A DNA stretch of 64,000 nucleotides from JANPBY01 sp963851405 (GTDB taxonomy: Bacteria; Actinomycetota; Actinomycetes; DATJPE01), in assembly GCA_963851405.1 (NCBI GenBank), contig CAWKPB010000001.1, positions 310,001 to 374,000 on the forward strand, written 5' to 3'. A model generated the notes under the pieces. It was not told the origin of the DNA and made no database searches. It saw nothing but the letters and a program-made list of their open reading frames with translations. This document shows, one piece after another, positions 16,820 through 26,550 of the stretch (positions are counted from its first letter, which is position 1; each line of letters starts with the position of its first letter). A program made the translations under genes and the position numbers.

Positions 16820-17410
16820 ATGCCCCCCACCGGCCCTCCTCTCGTCGCCTCGCTGCATCGTCGCCTGCGCATCCTTGGATGGGCGGGCCTGGCGATTCTC
16901 GGAGCGCAGGCAGCGACGGCTCCGGCCTCCTCGGCCCAGCCGGTTCCGCCTGACCACACGGTGTGGACAAGGCCGGTGGGGGGCGGCCCCGGCGGCGCTG
17001 CGATCCTTCGCGGCTTCGACCCGCCGACGGAGCCCTGGCTCGCCGGCCATCGCGGCGTCGACCTCGCGGCTGATCCCTATTCCCGGGTCCAGGCCGCGGC
17101 CACGGGCACAGTGGCGTTCGCTGGCCCTTTGAATGGGCGCGGAGTCGTCTCGATCGCTCACTCGGACGGCCTCCGCACCACCTACGAACCCGTAGCTGCC
17201 CTAGTCTCCGTCGGCGCCTCGGTCATCGGCGGCGAGGTGATCGGGCTGCTCGAGCCACTGACCGCGCACTGTGGCCGCTCGTGTCTGCATTGGGGGCTTC
17301 GGCGGGGCGAGGACTACCTCAACCCGCTCAGCGTGCTGGCGCGGTCCCCACCGGTGCTACTGCCGTATGGACCACCCCTGATGCGCCCGTGGCTGGCCAG
17401 CCTGACCTGA
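16820..17410 (+). CDS. secreted M23-family peptidase (LytM-like, short)
   Basis: A 196-residue exported protein with a lysostaphin/LytM-type M23 metallopeptidase fold that would cut or bind peptidoglycan cross-links. A signal segment LGWAGLAILGAQAATAPASS ends near residue 40. The zinc motifs are HRGVDLA (H-x3-D) at about residue 79 and LHWGLR near the C-terminus (the HxH-type site reads HCGRSCLHWG). The open frame begins at 16610, but ATG 16820 gives a proper signal peptide. M23 genes divergent from rpsB are common in actinobacteria. Confidence 0.82.
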   Translation: MPPTGPPLVASLHRRLRILGWAGLAILGAQAATAPASSAQPVPPDHTVWTRPVGGGPGGAAILRGFDPPTEPWLAGHRGVDLAADPYSRVQAAATGTVAFAGPLNGRGVVSIAHSDGLRTTYEPVAALVSVGASVIGGEVIGLLEPLTAHCGRSCLHWGLRRGEDYLNPLSVLARSPPVLLPYGPPLMRPWLASLT

Positions 17411-17451
17411 TCGCGCCTGCGCCGGGTCCCTCGGCCCGATCACCGACCCGC

Positions 17452-17738
17452 TTACACGACGACGAAGTGCTCGACCTCCGGAAAGGGGTCGTAGAACGGG
17501 TGCAACAGCCGCGACCACTCCGCATAGCGGTCCGAGCCTCGAAACCCCTGGACATGGGATTCGACGCTGTCCCACTCCACCAAGAGGAGGTACCGACCAG
17601 ACCCGGACACCCGCCGCAGCAAGCGAAGCCCCTCAAACCCAGGGGTCGCCTCGATCAACGCCCGTGCCTGGGCGAAAGCCGCCTCGAAATCCTGGGCGCG
17701 ATCCGCCTGGACGGCGAGCACTGCGTGCTCGAGCACGG

Positions 17739-17742
<4 letters not shown>
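17452..17742 (-). CDS. antibiotic biosynthesis monooxygenase (ABM) domain protein
   Basis: A 96-residue single-domain protein of the dimeric alpha/beta ABM fold. It shows the pattern of a beta strand (EHAVLAVQADRAQDFEAAF), a helix with TPGFEGLRLLR, the core strand GRYLLLVEWDSVESH and a C-terminal FRGSDRYAEW segment. Members include small monooxygenases and haem-degrading or quinone-related enzymes, so the substrate is unknown. The ATG overlaps the sigma factor stop by four bases (17739-17742), suggesting coupled translation with it. It lacks a signal peptide. Confidence 0.8.
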
Positions 17743-18672
<930 letters not shown>

Positions 18673-18698
<26 letters not shown>

Positions 18699-19605
18699 AC
18701 GTGGACTTCAGCCTCTCGACCGAGACATGGGTATAGATCTGAGTGGTAGCGAGCGTAGCGTGGCCCAGCAGCTCTTGAACGGACCTCAGGTCGGCGCCCC
18801 CCTCGAGCAGATGGGTCGCCGCAGAGTGTCTCAGACCGTGGGGGCCAAGGTCGGGAGAGCCTTCGACGTCGGCGAGCCGCGCGTGCACGAGTGAGCGAAC
18901 CACACGCTGGTCGAGACGCCCGCCGCGCGCCCCAAGGAAAAGGGCCGGGCCGCTGACCGCGGTCGCGAGGCTGGGCCGGCCCGCACCGAGCCAGTCATCG
19001 ACGGCTCGCAGAGCCGGCGCCCCGATCGGCACGGTGCGCTGTTTGCGGCCCTTCCCCAGCACGCGAAGGGTGCGCCGCCCATGATCGATGTCGTCGATGT
19101 CGAGCGCGACCAGTTCACCGACGCGTAGACCCGAGGCATACAGGACCTCGAGGACCGCCCGGTCACGTAGGCCCACCGGAGACCCGTCGTCGGCGCCGAC
19201 TGCGGCCACCCGCATCAACTCGGCTGCCTGGTCTTGGCGGAGTACCCCCGGAAGCGCGCTCCTGGCCCGAGGGACGCCGAGCAGCTGGCCAGGGTCGCTA
19301 CGCAGACGCTGTGTGCGAAAAGCCCACGCCGTGAAGGCTCGAGCCGCGGCGGCGCGGCGGGCGAGGGAAGTGCGAGCCGCGCCGTCGGCCGCCAACGTGC
19401 CGAGCCAGGCACGCATCACCCGAACATCGAGCTCGTGCAGCTGCGTACCGCCGACACCAGCGAGGTGCCGCAACAGCGCCTCGATATCCGAGGCGTAGGC
19501 CCGAACCGTGTGCGGGGAGCGATCCCGTTCAATCGTCAGGTGATGCACGAAGACGGTCAACGCCGCACGCAAGTCAGGGGGCAGTCCGGCCGCGGTTTGG
19601 TCCAT
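18673..19605 (-). CDS. xerC: tyrosine recombinase XerC
   Basis: XerC resolves chromosome dimers at dif with XerD. The 310-residue product has an N-terminal SAM-like domain (FVHHLTIERDRSPHTVRAYA) and a catalytic domain with YASGLRVGELVALD (Arg), LGKGRKQRTVPI (Lys), HGLRHSAATHLLEGG (His-x2-Arg), LLGHATLATTQIYTHVS (His and nucleophile Tyr). All six catalytic residues are visible. ATG 19605 follows a GGGGA site; an in-frame GTG at 19620 is the alternative. It sits between dprA and whiG, so it is a housekeeping recombinase and not a phage integrase. Confidence 0.94.
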
Positions 19606-19650
19606 CGGCTGATTCCCCACCGTGACAGCCTGACACGAGGGGACCGCGCG

Positions 19651-20769
19651 TCAAGGACCGCGTCGGCGGGTCGGACGGGACCGTGACACGGACGACCCGG
19701 CCACCTCGATCAGGCCCGCAAGCAGCAGCTCTCGGAGGGCGTCGCCCGTCGCGGCCCGCGGCAGCCGGGCCAGGGTGTCCAGATCCGCCAGCGGCAGCCG
19801 GTCCACGGATGGCAGGGCCTCGTAGACCGCGAGCGCATCGGGGGTCAGCAGGTCCGTGGCTCGCTGCACTCCGCGTCGGGTCGGTTCATCGCACTCCCCC
19901 AGCGGGGCGACGATGCGCACCACGTCTTCGGCGTCGCACACGAGTTCAGCCAAGCGCGAGCGGATCACCTCGTGACATCCAGCCGACAGGGCGCTGGTGG
20001 CCGGGCCGGGCACAGCCATCACGGGACGCAGCAGGGCGTGCGCATGCTCAAGGGTGTTGCGGGCGCCACTGCGCAGCGCCATCTCCACCGCGACCGTGCC
20101 GATCCCGAGGGCCGCGATCAGTCGGTTGCGTTCCAAGAATCGGCTGCGTGAAGGCGTCTCCCCCATCGGCAATTCACTCACCACCAGGCCCTCGTCGGCG
20201 ATCCGCGCGAGTAGCGCGTGGTGTCCCCTGGGGTAGGCGTCGTCTACTCCTCCGGCGAGGACGGCGATGGTGCCTCCGCCCATCGCGAGACAGCCTCGGT
20301 GAGCGGCTCCGTCGATGCCATAGGCAGCACCCGAAACGACCACCCACCCCAGATCGGCCAGGCCGGAAGCCAACTCGGTAGCCACGTGGTCCCCGTACGC
20401 AGTCGACGCCCTGGCACCAACGACGGCCACCGCTCGATCAGCGGGCAGCGCCAAAGGTCCGCGCGCCCACAGGGCATAGGGAGCTCGACCGCAGCGTGCG
20501 AGACCGTCCAGGGCGCGTGCCGGCCAATCCGGGTCGCCCGGGCAGATCAGCCTGGCTCCAACAGCCGCGGCCCGTTGGTCTTCGACGTCCAGATTTGCCC
20601 CGCGGACCCTCATCGACTGCCGACCGTCGCCGATCGGTGGATGGCCGCGGCGCAGTGCCTCAACAGCCTCGACCGGACCGAGAGACCCCACCAGCGCCGT
20701 GAGGCGACGATCGCCGGGCTCGCCTGCGTGGAGCAACGTTTGTCGAGCCCGCCGCTCATCAGCATTCAC
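19651..20769 (-). CDS. dprA: DNA-processing protein DprA
   Basis: DprA binds incoming single-stranded DNA and loads RecA during transformation, and is also widespread in non-competent bacteria. The 372-residue protein has the Rossmann-like core AVVGARASTAYGDHVATELA, WVVVSGAAYGIDGAAHRGCL, GTIAVLAGGVDDAYPRGH and SELPMGETPSRSRFLERNRL, plus a C-terminal winged-helix (PRAATGDALRELLLAGLIEV). The start overlaps the comM stop (ATGA at 20766-20769), so the pair is translationally coupled. Confidence 0.95.
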   Translation of the reverse strand: MNADERRARQTLLHAGEPGDRRLTALVGSLGPVEAVEALRRGHPPIGDGRQSMRVRGANLDVEDQRAAAVGARLICPGDPDWPARALDGLARCGRAPYALWARGPLALPADRAVAVVGARASTAYGDHVATELASGLADLGWVVVSGAAYGIDGAAHRGCLAMGGGTIAVLAGGVDDAYPRGHHALLARIADEGLVVSELPMGETPSRSRFLERNRLIAALGIGTVAVEMALRSGARNTLEHAHALLRPVMAVPGPATSALSAGCHEVIRSRLAELVCDAEDVVRIVAPLGECDEPTRRGVQRATDLLTPDALAVYEALPSVDRLPLADLDTLARLPRAATGDALRELLLAGLIEVAGSSVSRSRPTRRRGP

Positions 20770-22289
20770 GCGGCCCCCCTGATGGTTCCGAGCCGGAAAC
20801 CCAGGGCCGCCGACACATCCTGTTCACCGGGAACCGGCCGGTCTGCCAGGTCGGCAAGGGTCCACGCGACGCGGATGATCCGGTCGATCCCGCGGGCGCT
20901 CAGCGTCGATCCACTGATACGCAGGCGCCGCCGCAGCTCAGGCGGGAACGGGAAGTGACGGCGCAAGTACGGCCCCGGAACCTCCGCGTTGAGTGTCCAT
21001 GGCGTTTCGACCAGTCGAGCCGCCATCCGGTCCCGGGCAGCCATCACTCGGTCGCGCACCGCTGCCGACGGCTCCCCGGGGCCGCCCTCCAGCAGCGTGG
21101 CCTGGGCCACATCGTGGACCGCCACGTGTAGATCGATCCGGTCGAGCAAAGGCCCTGAGAGACGGGCGGCATAGCGTCGAACCTGCATCGGCGAGCACTG
21201 GCAGTTGGCTGATCGATCCATCGATCGCCCGCACGGACACGGGTTGGCCGCGAGCACGAGTTGAAACCGAGCCGGGTAAGTCACCGAGGTGAACGAGCGC
21301 GCCAGCGTCACCTGGCCCGACTCCAGCGGTTGCCGGAGCGACTCCAGCGCGCCGGACCCGAACTCCGGGGCTTCGTCGAGGAACAAGACGCCGCGGTGGG
21401 CCAACGACACGGCCCCCGGTCTGGCCACCCCGGGACCACCGCCTACGAGCGCCGCCGAAGACGCATTGTGGTGGGGGGCCCGAAACGGCGGGCGCGTCAC
21501 CAGCGGCTGCCCCGACTCCAGCAGCCCGGCGACCGAGTGAACGGCAGTGACCTCGAGCGCATGCTGCTCGGTCAGCGGGGGCAGGATCGAGGGCAACCGC
21601 TCGGCGAGCAGGGTCTTCCCCGCACCAGGCGGTCCCTGGAGAAGGAGGTGATGGGCACCGGCGGCGGCGATTTCGAGCGCCTGGCGGCCTTCGGGTTGAC
21701 CGACCACGTCTCTTAGGTCCGGCAATTCCCGGGCGGGAAGCAGTACCCCCCCGGTGTCCAAGGTTGGCCACTCGTCCTCGCCCCGCAGTGCGGCGATCAC
21801 TTCCCGAAGATGACCCACCGCCCTGACCTCGATACCTGGCACCAGGGCCGCCTCCGCGGCGTTGGCGATCGGCACCACCACCTGAGTGCATCCGACGGCG
21901 CGAGCTGCGAGCACGCAGGGAAGCACACCCGGAACGCCACGCACACCGCCGTCGAGTCCAAGTTCGCCCAGACAGACCAGCTCGGCCGCGCCAGCAGCTG
22001 GCAGTTCGGCGCTCGCCGCGAGCACACCGACAGCCAAGGCCACATCGAATCCGGTGCCGTGCTTGGCGATCGAGGCCGGTGACAAGTTGATGGTCACCCG
22101 GGTGTCGGGAAACGCCACGCCACTGTTGGTCAAAGCGGCCCGAACTCGCGCGCGCGCCTCGTTCAGGGCAGCATCGGGCAGCCCGACGAGCACCACCGCA
22201 GGCAACCCGCGACCCAGATCAACCTCGACCTGAATGACCTGGCCGCGGACCCCGACCAAAGCGACCGAGCGGGTATGCCCCAGTGCCAC
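20766..22289 (-). CDS. comM: YifB/ComM family Mg chelatase-like AAA ATPase
   Basis: A 507-residue AAA+ helicase-like protein related to ComM, which promotes branch migration during natural transformation. The N-terminal domain has VEVDLGRGLPAVVLVGLPD and a Lon-like fold; the ATPase part has Walker A LQGPPGAGKTLLAERLPS, Walker B GVLFLDEAPEF and an arginine-containing SANPCPCGRSMD-like sensor region, with CPCG and CQCSP cysteines; and a C-terminal Mg chelatase segment with GPLLDRIDLHVAV. It lies directly after yraN and before dprA, an arrangement conserved in actinobacteria. Confidence 0.94.
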   Translation of the reverse strand: MALGHTRSVALVGVRGQVIQVEVDLGRGLPAVVLVGLPDAALNEARARVRAALTNSGVAFPDTRVTINLSPASIAKHGTGFDVALAVGVLAASAELPAAGAAELVCLGELGLDGGVRGVPGVLPCVLAARAVGCTQVVVPIANAAEAALVPGIEVRAVGHLREVIAALRGEDEWPTLDTGGVLLPARELPDLRDVVGQPEGRQALEIAAAGAHHLLLQGPPGAGKTLLAERLPSILPPLTEQHALEVTAVHSVAGLLESGQPLVTRPPFRAPHHNASSAALVGGGPGVARPGAVSLAHRGVLFLDEAPEFGSGALESLRQPLESGQVTLARSFTSVTYPARFQLVLAANPCPCGRSMDRSANCQCSPMQVRRYAARLSGPLLDRIDLHVAVHDVAQATLLEGGPGEPSAAVRDRVMAARDRMAARLVETPWTLNAEVPGPYLRRHFPFPPELRRRLRISGSTLSARGIDRIIRVAWTLADLADRPVPGEQDVSAALGFRLGTIRGAA

Positions 22290-22646
22290 TCAGATCACTC
22301 CCTGTCGATGGTCAACGTGGGCCGCTCCGTGGCGTGCTGAGTGCACCGCGATCACGTCGAAACGAACGGCTCGTGGATGTGCCTGATGGGCCTGCATCCA
22401 CCGCGTCGCTGCGATCCGAAGGCGATCGGCCTTGCGTCCGGTCACTGCTTCCACCGGAGATCCGTGGCGGTGGCCGCTACGGGTCTTGACCTCGCAGACG
22501 ACCAGCACGTCGTCCTCACGAGCAATAATGTCGATCTCGCCTTCACGGCAGCGCCAGTTGCGCCCCAGAACCACCAGCCCCTGCTCGTGTAGATAGCGCG
22601 CCGCCACGTCCTCGCCGTACCGCCCTAGGGCATCGCTGGCCCGCAC
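22290..22646 (-). CDS. yraN: YraN family protein (UPF0102, predicted endonuclease fold)
   Basis: A 118-residue protein of the YraN family, which has a PD-(D/E)xK-like nuclease fold but no settled role. It shows GRYGEDVAARYLHEQGL, WRCREGEIDIIAREDDVLVV and CEVKTRSGHRHGSPVEAVT, so the E..D...E-x-K pattern is intact. The stop abuts the comM GTG start without a gap. The neighbours comM and dprA suggest a part in DNA uptake or recombination, which is inference. Confidence 0.92.
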   Translation of the reverse strand: MRASDALGRYGEDVAARYLHEQGLVVLGRNWRCREGEIDIIAREDDVLVVCEVKTRSGHRHGSPVEAVTGRKADRLRIAATRWMQAHQAHPRAVRFDVIAVHSARHGAAHVDHRQGVI

Positions 22647-22747
22647 ACGACCACCTCCACGTTCCAGCCTGGACGAGGTCGGGGTTCGGGCTCGGGCGGG
22701 CGAAACCAGCTGTGGACGAACGACGGGCTGTGGAGCGAAAGCGCCCG

Positions 22748-23362
22748 TCAGCCGTCGACGAGGGAGTGGTAGTCAGCCGCGGTGGCCGGACGATCCAGCA
22801 ACCGACCGTCCGGAAGCGGTACGGCCAGCGGCGCCCCCTGGGGGTCTGTGAACAGGACGGCCTCGGCCCCGGCCGCGGTCAGGCTGAGGACGACCTGACC
22901 CAGCAGCAGGACTTGCTCATTCGCGGGCAGCGAAGCAAACGCGTCCGTCACAGCCACCGTGACGACGCCGGCCGGCGGCGATGCTCCCGCGTCCGGTCCG
23001 GCCGCGAGGACGAGCGTGCCGCCAGCCGGGTCCGCGACCAAGGAACGCATGCCGACGCCGCCCTCGCGAGGTGGGCCGCCGGCCAGCTGATCGAGCAAAC
23101 TCTGAACCCCCACGACCGAAGCCGCCGTGGGTACCGACACAAGCTGATCGTCCACCACGAAGTAGAGGTCGACGCCCGTGACTGGCGAGTCGTCCGGGGA
23201 GGGCTCCGGTCGGACGACTACCGCACCCGGCAGAGGTGCGGCTGTGTCCTGGGTGCGCACCCCGCAACCGACCAACAGAACTGACACACCCACGACCAGC
23301 ACCAGTACCGCGGTGACCGGGGATCGCCAACGGCCGCTGGTGTCCTCGTGGTTACTCCACAC
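22748..23362 (-). CDS. GerMN-domain lipoprotein
   Basis: A 204-residue exported protein. The N-terminus has TAVLVLVVGVSVLLVGCG, a signal peptide with lipobox LVGC, followed by a Pro/Ser-rich linker and a GerMN (sporulation/germination-type) domain at about residues 65-190 (GVDLYFVVDDQLVSVPT, LLDQLAGGPP, VAVTDAF, LLGQVVLSLT). I chose GTG 23362 because GGAG lies six bases upstream; it overlaps the kinase gene by 11 bp. Actinobacterial LpqB, partner of MtrAB, also has a GerMN domain, so this could sense or tune the kinase next to it. That is inference. Confidence 0.8.
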   Translation of the reverse strand: MWSNHEDTSGRWRSPVTAVLVLVVGVSVLLVGCGVRTQDTAAPLPGAVVVRPEPSPDDSPVTGVDLYFVVDDQLVSVPTAASVVGVQSLLDQLAGGPPREGGVGMRSLVADPAGGTLVLAAGPDAGASPPAGVVTVAVTDAFASLPANEQVLLLGQVVLSLTAAGAEAVLFTDPQGAPLAVPLPDGRLLDRPATAADYHSLVDG

Positions 23363-24725
23363 GTTCGGCTCCACCCTGCGTGGCGAGAGGAGGGGTCGCC
23401 GGAAGCTCGAGGGTGAAACGTGCCCCACCCAAGGGCGAGTCGGCGACGAATACCTGGCCACCTATGGCCTCTGCCTGCTCCTGCGCGATCGCCAGCCCCA
23501 ACCCAGCACCAGCGATTCCCGCGCTCCTTGACCTCGAACCTCGGGCGAACGGCTCAAAGAGGCGTTCCAACTCAGCATCCTCGACGCCGGGGCCGGCATC
23601 GTCGACATGAACCAGGACCGTGTCGTCGGTTCGCTGCACCACCACTTCGCCAACGCCCCCACCGTGCCTTTCGGCGTTTTCGACCAAGTTCACGAGCACG
23701 CGCTCCACGCGTCGCCCGTCAGTGCGGACGACCGCCGGGTCGGCGCTCAGCAACGTGAAGGACAGGCCAGCTGCACCAAGGACCGAGCGGACGAGTTGGG
23801 CTACATCGGTGACTTCGGCCTGGACCGGCACGGTGGCATTCACATTTCCGATCTCGAGCAGATCCAAGAGCGTGCTGGAGAGCCTTCGGGACTGGCCCGC
23901 TAGCCGTTCCACCAGTTGCGCATCCACCGGATCCATCCGGTCCTGATGGGACTCCAGGAGCTCCGCGGTCCCGACCACGGTGGTGAGCGGCGATCGCAAC
24001 TCGTGGCTCACATTGGCCGCGAATCGGCGCTCCCGGTCGATGCGTGAGCGAACGGCTTCGGTCATCTGGTTGAACGCGGCCCGGATCGGGTCGAGATCCG
24101 GGTCGCCCGTTTCTGGCAGGCGCACGTCGAGATCACCATCGGCAACCTGCCGGGCACCCTGACCCAAGGACTCAACCGGTCTCATCAGCCGCGCGCCGGC
24201 CCAACGCCCCAGCACGATGCCCGCTAGGAAAGCCAAAGCGGCCAGGACTGCGATGCTCCAACCGGCGAGGCCGAGGGCTCGGTCGAGATCCTTCAAGGGG
24301 AACAACTCGAGGTAGTAGCCGTCATCGATGGCGAAGGCCACCCCGATGTAGGGGTCACTGCCGACCCGAAAGGTCTGTTGCGCACCTCCCGATGCGACGG
24401 CTTGCTCCACCAGGGTGACGGGAATGTCGCTCGGGGACACCGAAACCCCGGCCGTATACCACGTTTCGTTGACCCGGACGAGGGCCTGTGACGAGCCCAC
24501 CACGGGGACCGCGGACAACGCCTCGCCTGGAGTTTTCCCCGCGCTCAGAGCCCCGTCTACGGCCCTCCCATCAAGAAGTGCACGGGTCAGCGCCGCGCCT
24601 TCTCGTTGCGAGACGAGATACTCCCGGGCGACCAAATAGGTACTCAGCGACACCAAGAGTGCGACCAGCAAGCTCAGCACCCCGAAGGACAGTGACACCC
24701 GCGATCGCAGTCCCACGCGATTCAT
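23352..24725 (-). CDS. two-component sensor histidine kinase (HAMP type)
   Basis: A 457-residue membrane kinase. TM1 is at about residues 12-33, an extracytoplasmic sensor domain spans about 35-150, TM2 about 155-175, then HAMP (MRPVESLGQGARQVADGDLD). The catalytic core has the H-box FAANVSHELRSPLTT with His241, N-box NLVENAERHG, G1 DDAGPGVED and G2 GAGLGLAIA. It starts six bases after the response regulator gene and overlaps the GerMN lipoprotein gene. The three genes form a compact unit resembling mtrAB-lpqB in layout, but the sensor sequence gives no ligand. Confidence 0.92.
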   Translation of the reverse strand: MNRVGLRSRVSLSFGVLSLLVALLVSLSTYLVAREYLVSQREGAALTRALLDGRAVDGALSAGKTPGEALSAVPVVGSSQALVRVNETWYTAGVSVSPSDIPVTLVEQAVASGGAQQTFRVGSDPYIGVAFAIDDGYYLELFPLKDLDRALGLAGWSIAVLAALAFLAGIVLGRWAGARLMRPVESLGQGARQVADGDLDVRLPETGDPDLDPIRAAFNQMTEAVRSRIDRERRFAANVSHELRSPLTTVVGTAELLESHQDRMDPVDAQLVERLAGQSRRLSSTLLDLLEIGNVNATVPVQAEVTDVAQLVRSVLGAAGLSFTLLSADPAVVRTDGRRVERVLVNLVENAERHGGGVGEVVVQRTDDTVLVHVDDAGPGVEDAELERLFEPFARGSRSRSAGIAGAGLGLAIAQEQAEAIGGQVFVADSPLGGARFTLELPATPPLATQGGAERVE

Positions 24726-24730
24726 GGTGC

Positions 24731-25411
24731 CTAGGCCTTCAAGCGGTAGCCGAAACCGCGGACGGTGACCAGGTGGGCCGGCTGCGCCGGGTCATCCTCG
24801 ATTTTGCTCCGAAGTCGGTAGATCAGATTGTCGACCACACGCCCGTCGCCGGGGTGTCGGTAGCCCCAGACGTTCCGGAGCAGTTCGTCGCGGCTCAGGA
24901 CGCGTTCCTCGGCTTCCATCAGTTCTTCGAGGAGCTTGAACTCGGTCCGGGACAGGGCGACCGCCTGTCCCGCGACGAGGACTTCAGCCGTGGCGGCGCG
25001 GAGCTCATACGGTCCACAAGACAGTGGCCCGGCCTTGGTCGAGTCATCGGAACTTCGGCGGATCTGGGTCCGGATGCGGGCCAGCAGCTCTTTGGTGACG
25101 AACGGTTTCGTCACATAGTCGTCCGCGCCGGCCTCGAGACCGGCGACCACATCATGGCTGTCCACCTGTGCGGTCACGACGATGATGGGCACTCTGCTGG
25201 TCGCCCGCAGGCTCCTGACCACGTCGAGGCCGTGAATACCAGGCAGCCGGAGATCGACCAGTACGACGTCAGCCGCCTCATCCTGCGTGAGTGTCAGCGC
25301 CTGCTCGCCGGTCTCGCACTCGAGAACCTGATATCCCTCTTCCTCCAGGGCGGTCCGAAGGACGAGGCGGATGCCTTCGTCGTCTTCGATGATCATCACG
25401 GACTTGGTCAC
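24731..25411 (-). CDS. OmpR/PhoB-type response regulator
   Basis: A 226-residue DNA-binding regulator. The receiver domain shows IIEDDEG with the acidic pair, phospho-acceptor Asp53 in VVLVDLRLPG, VVTAQ and VTKPF (Lys). The C-terminal winged helix has LSRTEFKLLEELME, VLSRDELLRNVWGY, VDNLIYRLRSKIED and VRGFGYRLK. GTG 25411 (VTKSVMIIEDD) is the family-consistent start. It is the first gene of a regulator-kinase-GerMN lipoprotein set. Regulated genes cannot be told from this window. Confidence 0.93.
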   Translation of the reverse strand: MTKSVMIIEDDEGIRLVLRTALEEEGYQVLECETGEQALTLTQDEAADVVLVDLRLPGIHGLDVVRSLRATSRVPIIVVTAQVDSHDVVAGLEAGADDYVTKPFVTKELLARIRTQIRRSSDDSTKAGPLSCGPYELRAATAEVLVAGQAVALSRTEFKLLEELMEAEERVLSRDELLRNVWGYRHPGDGRVVDNLIYRLRSKIEDDPAQPAHLVTVRGFGYRLKA

Positions 25412-25533
25412 GGGACCATTCAACCCCGGGAGTGGCCCGCCGCCTGCATCCAGCCCTCCCCCGGAGCCGGAGTCGCGACACAAATGCGACATGCGGCCAC
25501 GACGCCTCCACCTGACACCCTGGGCGTCGTGGA

Positions 25534-25842
25534 TCAGGGTTCGGGAACCTCGAGGTCCGCCTGCGCGAGTTCCTCGACGTTCACGTCCTTGAACGTGACC
25601 ACTTTGACGTTCTTGACGAACCTCGCGGGGCGATACATGTCCCAGACCCAGGCATCGCTCATGGTGACTTCGAAGTAGACCTCACCCTCAGCGCTGCGCA
25701 CCTGTAGATCGACATGGTTGGTCAGATAAAAGCGTCGATCGGTTTCCACCACGTAACTGAACAGGCTGACAACGTCTCGGTACTCCTTGTAGAGGTGCAA
25801 CTCCATCTCAGCTTCGTACTTCTCGAGATCCTCGGCGCTCAT
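25534..25842 (-). CDS. DUF2469 family protein
   Basis: A 102-residue actinobacterial protein of unknown function that almost always follows rnhB. The sequence MSAEDLEKYEAEMELHLYKE, then YRDVVSLFSYVVETDRRFYL, is nearly invariant in the family, as is SDAWVWDMYRPARFVKNV. It is acidic and aromatic-rich and has no signal peptide or membrane segment. The start is three bases after rnhB, so it is co-transcribed with the lepB-nudix-rnhB genes. Confidence 0.93.
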   Translation of the reverse strand: MSAEDLEKYEAEMELHLYKEYRDVVSLFSYVVETDRRFYLTNHVDLQVRSAEGEVYFEVTMSDAWVWDMYRPARFVKNVKVVTFKDVNVEELAQADLEVPEP

Positions 25843-25845
25843 GGA

Positions 25846-26550
25846 TCACCCCACCTCCGAGAGAATCGGATCAGCCGTCGATTCATCGTCCAACAGATGC
25901 CAACTGCGTCGATGGTGGATGCATGGGCCGTGGGTACGCAAGGCGACCCGATGCTCGGGGGTGGCGTAGCCCTTGTTGACGCTCCACCCATACTCCGGGA
26001 ACTCTCGCGCCAAATCGATCATGAGGTGGTCCCGTTCGGTCTTGGCCAGGATGCTGGCCGCCGCGACCCCCGCGCACGTGAGGTCCGCCTTGACCCTCGT
26101 TGTTACCGGCAGTGCCATGGGAGCACCGGCCAAGTCCGCGTCGAACAAGGTGGGGGGACCGGCGGTCAACCAGTCGTAGGACCCGTCCAGCAACACGGCG
26201 TCTGGCGGACTGGTCAACGCCGCCAGTGCCCGCTCACCCGCTAGTCGCAGTGCCCGCAGGATGCCCGAGGCATCGATCTCATCAGCCGAAGCATGTCCAA
26301 CGGCGTAGTCGGTCGCCCATCGACGGACTCGAGGTGCTAATCGGTCCCTCGTGTGCGCGGCCAGCAGCTTCGAGTCCTTCAAGCCTCGCGGCGCGGTCTT
26401 GTTGTCCAGGTCCACCACGACGACTCCAACCGAAACCGGGCCGGCCAAGGCCCCACGACCCACCTCGTCCATCGAAGCGAGGCGACGAAGCCCACTGCGC
26501 AGCATCGAGCGCTCCATCCGAAGCGTGGGAACGGTGTTTCGAGTGACCAT
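25846..26550 (-). CDS. rnhB: ribonuclease HII
   Basis: RNase HII cuts RNA in RNA-DNA hybrids and removes single ribonucleotides from DNA. The 234-residue protein shows the family motifs SMDEVGRGALAGPVSVGVVV (first Asp-Glu), LKDSKLLAAHTRD, DAVLLDGSYDW and AKTERDHLMIDLARE, so the DEDD metal site is intact. The C-terminus has YGWSVNKGYATPEHRVAL. The ATG overlaps the stop of the preceding NUDIX gene (TGATG at 26548-26552). Confidence 0.94.
   Translation of the reverse strand: MVTRNTVPTLRMERSMLRSGLRRLASMDEVGRGALAGPVSVGVVVVDLDNKTAPRGLKDSKLLAAHTRDRLAPRVRRWATDYAVGHASADEIDASGILRALRLAGERALAALTSPPDAVLLDGSYDWLTAGPPTLFDADLAGAPMALPVTTRVKADLTCAGVAAASILAKTERDHLMIDLAREFPEYGWSVNKGYATPEHRVALRTHGPCIHHRRSWHLLDDESTADPILSEVG

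Noticed and set aside
22748..25411. mtrA-mtrB-lpqB operon
   Set aside because: The lipoprotein is only 204 residues with no beta-propeller, and the kinase and regulator carry no specific MtrAB hallmark; kept as an unnamed two-component unit.
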